Shown: positions 11,359 through 24,400, counted from the stretch's first letter. The stretch: 64,000 nucleotides of DNA from Edaphochlamys debaryana (GCA_016858145.1 JAEHOE010000016.1:1-64000), one strand, 5' to 3'. Numbers and translations: made by a program. Notes: a model not told the origin generated them from the sequence alone.

Positions 11359-11760
11359 AAATTGCGAGCTAAGGCCAAGGGCGTAGCCCAGGACTCGCGG
11401 CTGGAGAACGGCGACTGACGGACGCCGTGCGGAGACGCGCTCCGAGTAGATTGTCGACAGGGTAGCACAGAGACTGCTTCGACTGGCAGTAGAGAAGGCA
11501 AGGCATGCAACAACTCTGACGTTACAGGTCTCAGTACGCATGAAGCGGTGCATAAAGCGGTGCTCCCGTCTTAACGAGACGGGAGCTGAGCGCTAGCCTA
11601 TCCTCACCGCGGGCGGAATGAGGCTGCCGTACAGCATGCATGCTGTACCATACAAGTGCATGGCGCACACACAGGTCGTTCTCCCTTGTCAACCTCCACA
11701 ACTCCCAGCAACCACCGAACTCCTACGATAGTGTGGCAGCGACGATACTGTGCTCTGTCA
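11359..11760 (-). repeat. terminal repeat unit A2 (402 bp)
   Basis: I see no difference from 25656-26057 (A1). It contains a short hairpin-like stretch around 11569-11587 (TCCCGTCTTAACGAGACGGGA) and the palindrome-like GTACAGCATGCATGCTGTAC near 11629-11648. Confidence 0.92.
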
Positions 11761-11762
11761 GC

Positions 11763-11812
11763 TGTCAGGACACACTATGGTTCGTGGCATACCGATGCCG
11801 GCTGGGAAGACT
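11763..11812 (-). repeat. internal repeat unit B1 (50 bp), separated from A2 by the dinucleotide gc
   Basis: Same 50 bases as B2. In element orientation it reads ...CCTGACA, gc, TGACAG..., so the 3' terminal sequence is joined to the 5' terminal sequence through two extra bases at 11761-11762. Confidence 0.9.
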
Positions 11813-12028
11813 CCCCCCCTTGGCGGCTCAGAGCCAATAGAGCTCACCCCTATTGAAAAGCACGCAGTCAAAACCGGCTCGAAGCCATACTCCTAAGTCA
11901 GAAGCAGTTCGCTCAACGACAGACAACAATCTCCCCCAGCCAACTCCAGTGGCTTAGCTCCTACCACGCTAACGGTCTCTGCCAAGCGACAGCCTGCAAG
12001 ACTCATAACCCCGGCTACACCTCCTCAG

Positions 12029-12484
12029 CTACGCGTGCACCCAATGCTCGGCGCGTCCCTTCCCAATTCCTCGCATCAGCTGCGCTTTCATCGTTCCATC
12101 CCGAAACACAATCAGCCAAGCTCCAGGCTTTCCGCCAACGTATCCGCAGGATTCTCCAGTGATGACAGCCAGCCTCTCCTCATCCAGAAGGCGGGTAAGA
12201 AGTGCAGCCCAAGCAGGCGGCGGGGCCGTCAGCAAGCGCCGTGGGATGAAGGCCGCGACCAGTGGCACCATGGCGATGGTCAGGGGCAACCAGAAGGGCA
12301 GCAGCTCCGGGGGTGGAGCCGAGATGATGAGCCAGGACTCGCCGGGCGTGGCGAGGCGGCGGTAGGTACCCGGTTGCAGCGGGTCGAGCTTGGGCCAGCC
12401 GGATGCGGTGTTGGCCCGGCCCTGGTTCGCGCTGACGGTGTAGCCGCGGGCATGCAGCGCCAGGGCTAAGGTTTCGTCACCGGC
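12029..12484 (-). other. open frame continuing after the polyprotein TGA, SAM-methyltransferase-like
   Basis: After the TGA at 12487-12485 the same frame stays open for about 150 codons to the stop at 12029-12031. Across the stop it reads VVLDP, stop, AGDETLALALHARGYTVSANQ, then WPKLDPLQPGTYRRL, a hydrophobic LPFWLPLTIAMVPLVAAFIP and AWLIVFRDG. This resembles the SAM-binding start of an N6-adenine-type methyltransferase fold (LDPxAG ... G), in which the stop occupies the position of the residue between P and A. A TGG-to-TGA change is the simplest explanation; readthrough is an alternative. The remaining bases between 11813 and 12028 hold no gene. Confidence 0.6.
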
Positions 12485-15400
12485 TCAGGGGTCCAGGACG
12501 ACCGGCGAGCGGCTAGCGTCCAGATAGTCCAGGAGCGAGCTCAAAGCCTCCTCAGTGGGCGCGGGTGTGACCGCGTGCGAGAGGGTCTCCGGCATGCTGG
12601 CGGCCAGTTCGGGCACCGAGTGGAGCTGCAAGAGGGCAGCGGCTCGGGCGCTCGCAGAGGAGAGGTCCCAGTGGTCGGGCAACGCCAAGGGCGGGGCCCC
12701 GGTGGCAACAGAGAGGACCGTGGCTGACGGGAGGGCGCAGCCCTTAGCCGCACGCAGAGTCAGCCGCTCCACGGTGCCGTCGGTGTAGCGCGCCTCGATG
12801 GGGCGGTTGCGCGGTTCGGCAGTGGTGTAGTGCAAGGTGCCCCGGCGCTCCACGAGAGCGTTGGTGGCGGGGTCACGGACCTTGCGGGAGCAGGCGGCTC
12901 CCTCGAGCGCCTGGGCTTCAGCGATGCGCTGACAGCCCTGGGCGTTGGGGAACAGCTGTGGTGCCGGCGCCTCGCGGGGTGCGGGCGCGGGTTGCTGGTT
13001 GATGGTTGAGGGGGTCACGCCGCGGGCGTGGCAGTCAGGGCAGGTCCAGGTGCCGCGGGGCACTGACCTGAGCGGCGGCTGGAGGCAGTACAGGTGCCAT
13101 CCTGTGCCACAGCCGTCGCACATGACCATCTTAGACTCGTCGCCTGGGAAGGCACAGATCTCGCATGGCAGATCCAGCGGAGGGATGGCGATGCGGGGAT
13201 CTATGATCGGGTCCAAGTCTTGGAGGTGACAGGGGGCAAGGTTGCTGACGTGCTCCTTGCGCGTGGTGCCGTCCCTACCGGTGAGGGTGGCCACGCCTTC
13301 AGCGCTGACAGCGACGATGCGCAGCACCGTGTCGCGGACAGGGAGCTGGAGCGTGTTGTTCTGATTGCGCAGGATGACGTACACGTAGTCGCCCACGTTA
13401 AACTTGGTGAACCGGGGCTTGTAGCCGCCGGCCCTCACGCGCGCGTAGTTGTGACGGTCGCACCACTGCGCCGTGAGCAGGTTGTGGCCGTTGAAGGGGG
13501 CAGCTTGCTGCACGTTATGCGCACGCAGCATCACGAGTTGATCCGCCCGCTGGGGGTCAAGATCGGGATCTATGGCCTCAGCCCAGAGCTCCTGGGCGCC
13601 CAGAGGTACCATGGGCGGGGCCCCGTACATAAGCTCGAAGGGGGACTTGCCGGTCGACTTCTGCGGGGAGCAACGGTAGCCCAGCAGGATCCAGGGTAGG
13701 TAGTCGTCCCACTTCTCAGCAGAGACGTTCTGCGCACAGTATTTGCGAAGCGACCGCTTGCAAATCTGCACTACTCGCTCAGCCGCACCGTTGGACTGTG
13801 GGTGATTGGGCGAAGTAGTCCGGTGGTCGATAAAGCACTGTTCAAGCAGGGCAGCGAAGGCTCCCTGGAACTCCGAGCCGCCGTCCGTGACCACCTCCGC
13901 CGGGGCAGAGAAGCGGGCCAGGACGTTGGCGAGGAAAGCGTTGGCCACCTCCTCTGAGCTCTTGTCTCGCAGCGGAATCATCTCCACGTGCTTGGTCCAG
14001 GACTCCACACACACCATCACGTACCGGTAGCCCGACTGCGTGGCGGTGAGGGGGCCTGCCAGGTCAACGTGCCAGCGAAAGAAGGGCCCTCGGATTGGCA
14101 GAGGGTGCAGCTCCGGAGGGGTCACGTTGCCTGTAGTGTTGGCACGGTCGCAGAGCGCGCAGCGCTGTACAACATACTCAACATCTCTAGACATACCTTG
14201 CCACCAGTAGCCGTTCTGGATCAGGCAGAGCGTGCGGCGAGCGCCCCAGTGGCCCAAGCGGTGATGCGCCTCCTCAATGATGGCTTGGCGTTGCTCAGGT
14301 GGGGGCACCTCACGCATGGTGGCGTTAGGCATGCGGCGATAGAGGCGCTTGGCGCGCTCATCGTACCGGTAGTTGATGGCTCGGCGCGCCACGCGCCTGG
14401 CTGTCTCACCTCCAAGGCCCGCGGGGCAGATGCCTTGCGAAAGGTAATGCAGCAGCGGCTTGTCCTCCCAGGGATCACAGTAGCGTCCATCGGCGATGGC
14501 GGCGACGTTGGAGATTAGGGCAGAAGTCCAGCGCTCGTTGGTCTGGTTGCGCTGTACGGCGCCGGTGATCAGGGCCGCAGGCTGGGCCGCTGCATAGTTG
14601 TTTTGACGCTCCTCACCCCCCCCCAGCGGGGCAGCCGGCGGTGCCTGAAGTGGAGGCATCCGGGCCATGTGGTGTGGGGTTATGAAGGCGCGCTGCAGGG
14701 CCTGCGCACCCGTGAAGAGGCGGGCGGCCGCCGGCGCTTGGAGGCCTAAGAGTACTGCTTCGGGGGCCGTCGGGACGACTAGGGTGCCATCCTCTCGCGG
14801 CTCCAGCAGGGAAGCGGGTTCGAGGCCTGAGACGGTGCAGATCTCCTCTGGGTCCAGCGGCGACGGCGGTGCTGAACGGATGGTGGGAAATTCCATGGCG
14901 CGCAGGTCACCTGGGGGCAGGACCGTGACCGTGCGGCCCGGCACGTCGCATGCGGCGTAGGGGGGGCCGAGAAGCGCCTCGCAGATGGGCAACTGACGCG
15001 ACAGCAGGGCGTCAGAGGCTGCGAGGTTGCTCGGGGCCCAGGCGCCGTTGGTGACGATGCGCCGCAGGTGCTCGATGGCGGCTAAGTTGGTGTAGTAGTC
15101 CCGCAGCGAATGCTGGGGCCTACCCAGCAAGGCCGTGTCTAAAGTCAGACCATTGCCGAAGGGCGTGTCCTCGGTCGTTGGCAGGTTGCCCTCCAGAAGG
15201 TAACCCGGGGGAAGGCGGGGCTGCAGCTCCTGAAGACGGCCGAGTAGGTCCAAGACTCGCTCGGGCGGGACCCGGTAGGAGTCCAGGTTGGCCAGCACGA
15301 GCCACTGTTGCCCAGCGTTGGCGGAGGCGTTGAGCAGGTGCTCGTTGCTGAGGGGGCCCGGCGGAAGGGCTGCCCAGGGCGCCTCCACGGCGGAGCCGCG

Positions 15401-18400
15401 GATTTGGCGGGGAAAGGAAGCACGGAGCCAGCCCAGACGATGGCGCAGCAGCGCCCGCTCCTCCTCCGGCGCGCCCCAGGCGTGGTACTCGCGCACCGTC
15501 CAGCCTGCCCGGAGGCAGGCCTCGAGGCCCGTGGCGGCAGAGGTGCCGCACTCGACCACCACCAGCCCGTCGGTGAACGCCCGCTCCAAGAAATGGTGGG
15601 AGAGCAGGCTGGTGTCGAGGGAAACCGTGGTGCCGTTGCCCGTGCGGCGAGGCCGAGGGCTGGGCAGGGGGAGCGCGCGCAGCGCGTCCCTGGCTTCACG
15701 TACGATGCGGTTGGCTATAACGTTGGCTAGCCGGGTCTGCAGCTGCGCAGCAGTGCAGTCCGGGTCTGATGGTCTCTCAATGGCGTCAGAGGCCGTGCCG
15801 TTGCCGCCAGCCAGCAGCTCATCGGGAGAGAGCGTGAGGGCGGAGCCCTGCCCCGTCACGGCTGCCAGGATGGAGAAGTCCTCCCGGGCGCGCTGCGCCA
15901 GGGCTTGGACAGCTGACATGAGAACGGTGGGCTGCGCCGCAGGCGTGACGGTGGGATACGGGACCAGCTTGGGCACCGGCGGCCGAGGGTCAGAGTCCTC
16001 GTCCATCCGCGCGCCCGAGCCGTCAGCGCTCGAAGGCATGGGCGAGCGGCTGAGGGTGTCAGCGTTGTGGTGCAGCTTGCCGGGGCGATGCGCCACGTTA
16101 AAGTCGTATTCTTGCATGAGGAGGGCCCAGCGCGCGTACTGCCCCACTAGGTTTTGATTCTCCATTAGCCAAAGCAGCGGCGCGTGGTCGGTCACCAAGG
16201 TGAAGCGCCAGCCTAGCAGGTAGGGGCGTAACATCTTCATTGCCCAGCAGGCCGCCAGCATCTCACCCTTGTACGACGTGTAGTTGCGCTCATGCTGGTT
16301 GAGGGAGCGGGAGATGCAGGCGCACATGTACTCGTTGCCATCATCGTCCAGCTGACCCAGCACGGCGCTGATGCCCACGTTGGAGAAGTCCGTATGGAGG
16401 ATAAGCTCACGGTTGGGGTCAGGGTTGCGCAGCAGGCGGTTGTTGGTGGCAAATTCGGCCTTGAGCCGATCCAGCACCTCCTGGTGCTTGGGCTGCCAGG
16501 TCTCGGGGCCCCAGACCACGCCCTTCTTGGTCAGCTCGTAGAGGGGGCTGGCGATGCAGGCGAAGTCAGGGATGTAACAACGGTAGTAGTTGCACATGCC
16601 GAGGAGAGACTGGAGCTCGGTGAGCGAGCGAGGGGGCTGGATGGCTTGGATAGCTGCTATCTTAGCCTGGACTGGGCGAAGCCCGTCCGCGCTGATCATG
16701 TGTCCCAAGAACTCTATCTTGTCAGCCGCCACCACGGTTTTGTCCGGGTGCAGCTTGATGTTGATGTCGGCGAGCATGGCAAGAAACCGAGCCAGATTTT
16801 GCTCATGCTCCTCCGCTGTACTGCCTGTTACTGCTGCGTCGTCCACAAAGATATGTACTACGTCCTGCAGGCCGTACTGCCGTACGTGATGACTAAGCAC
16901 TCGCTGCCAAGCTGCCGTAGCATTGACTGCCCCGTACATCAAGCGCTTGTAGCAATAGAGCGTGTTGCACCACCAGAAGGAGGTCTTGTCGCGGTCCTCC
17001 TCGGCCAGGGGCAGCTGATTGAAGGCCGCTCGGCAGTCACACTTCGTGATGAACTTGGCACCCAAGATCCGCGCGAACAGCTCCTCCGGCGCCGGGGGAC
17101 GGAAGTAGTCACGCACGCTCGCTGCATTGACCCTCCGGGCGTCGGCGCAGTACCTTTTATCGCCTGAAGCATAGGTGCCGTCTAGCCCTTTCTTCCCAGG
17201 CATGGTGACGTTCATCGCGTACTTGGTCGAGTTGGAGGGCTCGATGATGTCGGCCTCCAGCAGCTCTCGACACTTGGCGTCTTCGACGGCGCGCTCAGCA
17301 GCAGAGTGACGGCGGGGGGCCTCGAAGATCGGGTTGTCATGCTTGAGCTCGATCTTGACTGGGCCCAAGTCCCCTCGGTAGCAGCCGATGTCCTTGAGGC
17401 TGCGGGCGAAGAGGTGGTCGTACTTCTGCATGAGGGCCTTGATGCTGTCCCGTTCCGCCTCGGTCATGTCTGGGCGGATGCAGAGGGTGTAGCCAGCCGC
17501 TTGCTTAACGAAGGTGGAGTCCTCAGGCGGGGCCCGAGTGCCGTCAGGCGTGGTGACGTTGGCCGGTGAGGCCTCAGCGGCGAGGGCAGCCGTCAGCGGA
17601 GCCGCGGGGCTGGGGGCCGCAGACCCGCCAGGCGGCGCTGCCACCGGCGGTGTCGATTGGGGGCGGAGGCGCACGCGATGCATGGCCTCCTCCAGGGAGC
17701 TGTTGGCGGGTGAGAGCTCCAGCTGAGCCCAGCTGGGAGCCGCCCACTGCCCCCCCTGCTGGTAAGCCGGGTGGGGCACGCAGTGCGGGGCAGCGTCAGC
17801 GAGACGCCAGCAGCTGAGCAGCACCAGGCAGGTGAGGGCGAAGGTGAACGTCTTGAACGTGTTGAGGCGCCAGCGGTGCGGAGACGCTGAGCTGGTGTTG
17901 GTGGGCGGCACCATCAGCTTGGGCTTGGCGGGCTTGGCGCCTGCCGTCACCGCCCAGCGCTCCGCGCGGCGCCGTAGGAACTCACGCTTGGCCATGGTGC
18001 GGTACTCCTCCCTTGTCCGGTCCATTTCTATCTGTGCCAGAGCGCGCCGCTCCTGCTGGCGGCGCAGCTCCCTGCGCGCATGGCGTCGCAGCCGCCGGTC
18101 CAGGCTGCGCGTCACATGCCGCAGCATCATACGGCCAAGCTGGTGCTGCAGAGCGTCGAGCTTGGCCGCGTAGGCAGCCAGCTCGTCGTCCAGCTCGCCC
18201 TCCTCGCCCCCGCTAGTCGAGCCAAAGTCATCGTACTCGCTGTCGGTGGAGCAGGCCCCGTAGGTATCGAGGAAGGGCACCGGGCCGTAGATGGGGCTGT
18301 TGGCGATTAGGCGCGACAGGGCACGGGCCCCGTGCCTGCGAGGGATGGAGAGGGCATAGTCGTCCTCGCTGGAGCAGAAGGTGCGTCCGTCCAGATCATA

Positions 18401-21400
18401 CAGCAGGTGCACGACACGAGCGAGGCTCAGGCCATACGTCTTGGGCTGTACGGTGCAGTACCCGTTGTGCCAGGGAGAAGGTACCGCTCCCCCAGCGTTG
18501 CCGGGAGAGGGTGACTCACCGTCGCCGTCGACCTGGCTCATGACGATGCGGTCGTGGAAGTCCGTGGCCTTCTCTCGCTTGCGGTAGCGGCCCAAGGGCA
18601 CCCTGTCGCCGTCCGGAGTCAGGAAGGTGCCGTCCGGCATGTAGAGCCGTGGCCCCGGGTTGCCGCAGGACTTGGAGCAGAGCGTCACGGGAAGGGCCAG
18701 CTTCTGCTGAAGAGAGAGGTGGTGGGCCTTGGTGCCGGTCGGCAGGGCGGAGCCCGATGAGGCCGGGGGCGCCGAGGGGCCTGCAGGGAGCGGAGCCGCT
18801 GCGCAGCTTGAGGGTGCCGAGGCCGAGCCGCCGCCAGCTCCACCAGCGCCGGCGTCGTCATCGGGGCGCCGGGGCTGGGGGCCAGAGCAGGGGCTCGTGA
18901 CGTCCGGCGCCTCCTCGTCCTCCTCCTCATCGTCTATCACGATCTCGTCACGTGGGGGAAACGGCCTGCCAGCCGCGCGCTCCTCCACCTCGCAGGCGTC
19001 GAAGACCTCGTTCAGCTGTTGGAGCAGGGCCTCGGTGGGCAGGTGCTTGGTCGCCGCCCACCGCTTCACGTCTACCTGGAGCTCGTAGCCGCCGCGCTCG
19101 GTGCGGACGAGCTTGCCCAGGGGACCCAGCTGCTCACCCTGTGTCGGCGCGGGGCGCTGGGTGCTGTCGCTCCGGGGCCGCTCCTCAGGCTTAGGGGCAG
19201 GGGGCAGCACCAGCGCAGGTGCGGGTGGAGCCGTGGGCGCCACCGCCGATGATGGGCTCGGGCCAGCTCCAGCGTCGCGCAGCTCCTTGGCCTTGGTTGC
19301 CTGGAGCTCGGTAGCAGCGTTGGCCCAGCGCTGGGGCATGTCTCGGGCCCGCGCTTGGAGGGCAGCGGACGGGGGGACCTTCGGCGGGGTCAGGTCCGGG
19401 CTGTTGGCGCGGCTGCTTGACGGGCGCGGCAGCAGGCGTCGCTGGCCAGGCTGCTCTGGCACTGGGGCCAGAACCTCCTCGTCCTCCCCGCTGGCGGTGT
19501 CAGCGTCGGCGTGCTCCGCCTGACCCGGCTGGTTGTTGTCGTCGTCCTCCCCCCCCCTGCCGGGGCTCGGCGTGAGTGCGCAGAAGCGGATGTCGCCGGG
19601 GCAGTAGACGTTGGTGAGGCGCAGGGTCGTGGCCCAGGTGTCCTCATTGGGCAGCTGGTGCGTGAGCTGCAGGGTGTCGCCAGCGCGGCCGTACGAGCGT
19701 ACAGCGTTGAACTGGACGTTGAAGTCACGCCCCAGCACCACGCCGTAGGGTAGGTCGTCCAGGCCCAGCACGGGGATGGGCGGCAGGGCAAGGGAGATGG
19801 AGCGCATGTAGCTGGCGCCGGTGCGCTCGGTGACGTGGCCATTGACGAGGAGCCGAGCGCCGTGCAGGGTGTACTCGTAGCCGTAGAGCCCTCGGTTGCC
19901 GATGGCGCCACGGAGGGCCCGAGGCTCGTGGTGCCGCAGCCCATTTCCCTCCACGGTGGTGGGGAAGGTTCGCGCCACGTCGAGCCGCAGCAGCAGCGGG
20001 ATGCCGGTGAGGCCGTCCTCGTCACTGAAGGTTGCCGGTGAGCTGATGTGGTCCACGCAGACGATCTGGATCTTGCAGAAGCCGCCAGAGGTCCAGCGGT
20101 AGCCCTCGTTGTCGCCCATCAGCAGCCCCGTGCCGGTGTTGTTGCGCGGGGTGGGCGGCGGAAGCTGGTCTGCCGCCAGGAAGGCACAGACCCAGGGCTC
20201 CCCTACGCTGCTCGGATTCTCCTCGTACACCGTGCGCGCCACTGACCACTGGACGTCGCCCACCGTGAGCACTTGCGTGGCTCGCACCATGCTGACCACT
20301 TGCCTGGGGTTGCCCACCGACTGCGGCTCGGCGACGGCCGGCCGCAGCCCTTGGGCCGGCGGTGGCGGCGGCGGCGGCGGCGGCGGCTCCACTCGCTGCG
20401 GCTGCATGGGGGCTGCCCGAGAGGTGTCACGTGCCGCCACGGTGGCGAAGACCGTCGTCGAGTAGTCCATGAGGTTGGCTGGTGCCGGCTGCACATCAAG
20501 GGCGAGGCCCGGGTGCATGCAGAGGGGGCGGCCCGTCTGTACAGCAGGCGCAGCCACGGGCTGTGGCGGCGGCGCCGTCTGGAGCGCAGGCTGAGTTGTC
20601 TGAGCCGTCACGAGCGGCTGTGGGGCAGCCCAAGCCGGCAGGACAGCGGGACGCAGACCCGGCGGCAGGTAGGGTGTCGCAAGGGGACCAGCGGGTGCCT
20701 CATCTCCCCCGGCGCCGGCTTGGAGACGGTGCAGCCCTTCCGCCAGCGCCCGGGCTAGCAGGTCCTGCCGTGCGAGCTCCTCGTCCGAGGGTATCAGGCG
20801 GGGGCTGCCGTCAGGGAGGTAGAGGCCCCAGTCCACCCGCAGGCCCTGCTCACCGAGAGCGAGGAAGAGCAGTTGGCACCAGACCGGGTGCCGGTGCCAG
20901 AACACGGCGTGCGCGTTCAGCTGCTGGGCGTGATAGGGCGAGCGCCCGTGGGGAGCTTGCACCTGAGCCCGAATCTCCTCGTGCCAGCGGCAGGTGTTGA
21001 TCAGGTGCTGGGCATCGCGCTGCAGTGACTCATCCAGCGTCAGGGGGTCTTGCACCGGGTCCCACTCGAGCAGCTCAGACTCGAGGATGGGCTGGCTGTA
21101 GCCCTGGATGCCGAAGGTCAGCGCCACGTCCCTCGTCATCTGCAGGAGTGTGGGACCGCCCAACAGCGCCCAGATCTTGCACTTGTCCAGGCTGTGGTCC
21201 TTCTTGGCTGCGTATGACACAGTCTCCAGGCCGGGGTAGCGGGCGAGTGCCCAGTAGTCTGGGTGACTGGCCAGCTCCGAGATCAGGGTGCAGCAGGTGC
21301 ATGGGACGCGTGACCCTGAGAGCTTGGAGGGAAGCTCCTTGGTGTGCCGTGGCCGCGGGACGGCGCCCGACGAGCCTGGACCAGGACCACCGTGCCCTCG

Positions 21401-24400
21401 GTCCCTCAAGCGGTTGCGGTCGTGGTCCTTGCCCTGATCCTTGCGTCGGTCATTGTCGGGCTCCTTGTCGCCGCGCGACGGGGAGCGGGAGCGTCTCTGC
21501 TCCGAGCCGCGCTGATCTCCACGGTAGCCCCGCTCGTAGTAAGGATCTCGTGGGCCCAGCTGTAGTACGGGCGGGCCCCCGACAGGCGTGGCCTGAGGGG
21601 GCGGCATGGGAGACCACGCGATGTGGCGTCGTGCTGAGGGGCTCGCTGCGGGCGCTGCCTGGGGGCCCTGCGGGGGCACCCGTGCGGAGGGGCCCTTGGG
21701 CACGGGTGCCGGTGGCGTTACGAGAGCGTTGGGCTGTGGAGGCGGTGGCTGCGGAGAGCGCTCCACAGCCGTTGCTGGCGGTGGCGGAGGCGAGGGCTCC
21801 GGCACTGGCGAGGGCGGCAGCGGAGGCGAGAGCGGGGGCAGCGGCGACAGCGGCTCCATGGGGATGCTGCCGTCGTCGTTCACCAGGTACTCGTCCAGCT
21901 CACCGTTCTCATCCGCCTGGGCAATCAGCTCGTCCTCATTGAGCGGCACCGGGTCGGCATAGACAATGAGTGCCTTGCGCTCCTCCTCGTGCAGGTACCG
22001 CTTGTACTGCTCCGTGTAGGACGGATCCGGCGTGCTCCAGATCCTGACTGTGCTGTCCCCGGAGGTGTAGAGCTCGGAGGCCGCGGAGTCAGCCAGGGTC
22101 TTGAACAGCTGCTTGGGCAGGAACGGGACCTTGCGGTTGCAGTCCTTGGTCTTGACCTCACGTGCCGCCGTCTCGTTCGCCGGCAGCTGCACGGTGGCGT
22201 AGCAGGCCCGCAGCGCTGCTGCGGCCTGACCCAGCTCGGCGGGGGCCGGGATCAGCTTGACGTAACCGCCCAGGGACGCGTCACCTCGGTAGAAACCCGG
22301 CCTGAACTTGAGGTGTGGGCTCGGGAAGTAGTCCAGCACCATGCCGTGCAGCCAGAAGAAGTGCACGCCCCACAGGACCTTGAAGAGCCCCTCGGCAGCT
22401 GAGTCACGCACCACCAGGAACTCGCCCTCAAAGGTGGTCTCCTGGGGCGTGCCGGGGTTGAGCGTGGTGCGGATGGTGACGATGCCGAGCGGCCGGCTGC
22501 GCTGCTCGAGCGAGCGCACGCCAGCGTCGCAAGGGCGGATGGTCAGCCCCAGCTCCTTGACCAGGCTCTCGACCACCAGGCCCCACGGGTTGCAGGCGCA
22601 GTCGGGCGCCACGCCGGAGGGGTAGACTAGACCCCCGTCGGCCGTGTGGAAGGCCACGCCCTGCTTGGGGTCGCCGTTGTCAACGTAGTGCAGTGAGGCG
22701 CAGTCCTTGCTCTGCAGGTGCCGGTTGATGGCCTCCGTGTCGCCCGTTGGCACAGCGGAACCGGGCGGCGTGGTGGAGCCGGCGCTTGCAGCCGTGGACG
22801 AGCAGGCGAAGGTGGCGTTGGGGGCGGTGTCCGTGGGCGAAGGCCTGATCTGGGCCTTGACCACGTTCATCAAGTCGCCGATCGCCGTCAGGATCGTCGT
22901 ACCTGTCGCCCCGCTGACCCGCACGCTGCAGCTGCCATCCAGGTAGATCTGGATCGAGCAGTACTCTACGAGCGGGACGCGGATAGAGCTGGGCAGCGAC
23001 GCCGCCTGGCTCTGGCGGAAGCCGGCGGGCATGGGCTCATGCGCGGTGTTGAGCGCCACAGCCGGGATGGGCCACTGGAGCCCGGTCCGCGCCGGTGCCG
23101 CTGTCTGCACGCTGGTGCCCAGGCTGCTCAGCGCCGGCGCCGCTGTCTGCACGCTGGTGCCCAGGCTGCTCATACCCCCCCCCAGCTTGGAGACAGAGGC
23201 AGAGCTGCTGGTGGCGAGGACCGTGGCGCCTGCAGTGCTGTCAACACGCGTGATGAACGTGCCGAACGGCTGCTGCGCCACCGAGAGCGTGTCCATGGCG
23301 AGCGCCGAGGACGTGCTGGGGGCGTAGCTGGGCGGTGGCGGGTAGGCGTACGGCGGCGCGCCGTGGCCCATGAGCCAACCGTGGGACTGGGCGCTCACGT
23401 GCGAGGGCGGCGGCGTGCCACGGTAGGAGGCAGCGGAGGCGAAGGCCGCAGCGTGCTGGCCGGCAGAGGGCGCAGGCAGCTGCTGCGGGCCGTGGCCGCC
23501 ATAGGCGCTGGGCGGGTAGCCGTACATGGGCGGCGGCTGCGCGTACGGGTAGGGCGCGTAACCATACGGCGCGTGGAAGGCAACCGGCGGCGCTGCCGCC
23601 GGGGCCTGGGACGCCGGGGAGTCGATCTTGGCCGCGTAGGCGTTGACCCTGCCCTTGCCGCGGTTGTTGTCCTTGGCCTTGACATACTCCTGCTTGCTGC
23701 CGCCCTGCGGCTTGCCGCCCTGCTGGTTGCCACCCTGCTGCTGCTGCTGCTGCGGTGCGGCGAATTGCGGGTTCTGCCGGAGCAGTTTCTCCCAGGCCTG
23801 GCCCATGTCGACCGAGGCCGGGTACCCTTGCAGGGCCGTCGGGTTGCCCGCCTTGGCGTTCTCGGAGCAGAAATCCAGCGAGTGGGACTTGGCGCGGGGG
23901 CCGTTGACGCAGGCGTGGTAGGTGCAGGGGCCCTTGGAGCCGGTGACCGGGCCGGGCGCCTCCTTGGGCCAGCGCTGGCGCATCTTGCCCGCCGGCGACT
24001 GCAGCTGCTGCTGGTTGCCGAACGGGCGGTTGCCGTTGTTGGGCCCGTGGATGGCGAGCGCCATGCTGTCGAGCTGTGCCGAGAGCCGGGCGAAGTCCGA
24101 GTGGCTGGCGGCCGTGGACTCGCCCACGGGCCCGGCAGCGGTCGCCAGGGCCCTGACCTTCTTGGGCGCCAGCCGGTCCGCCTCGGCCTGGTCCGAGCGG
24201 AAGCAGACGTAGACGTTCTGGCACTCCGATATGCACCACTCCACGTCCCAGGCGGTGGGGTCGTCGTCGGCCTTGCCCCGGTAGCCGAGCTTGATGTGCT
24301 CGTTCATCACCGCCGCCTTAACCCAGTGGGACTTGACGACGGCGAGAAGCCAGCGCTCGGTGCGGGTGCGCCGCGGGTAGGTGACCAGGCTCAGGACGCT

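Noticed and set aside
11309..11760. Solo LTR or ordinary LTR pair
   Set aside because: The right end lacks the 50-bp B unit and a second B sits inside the left end, so a simple identical LTR pair does not fit.
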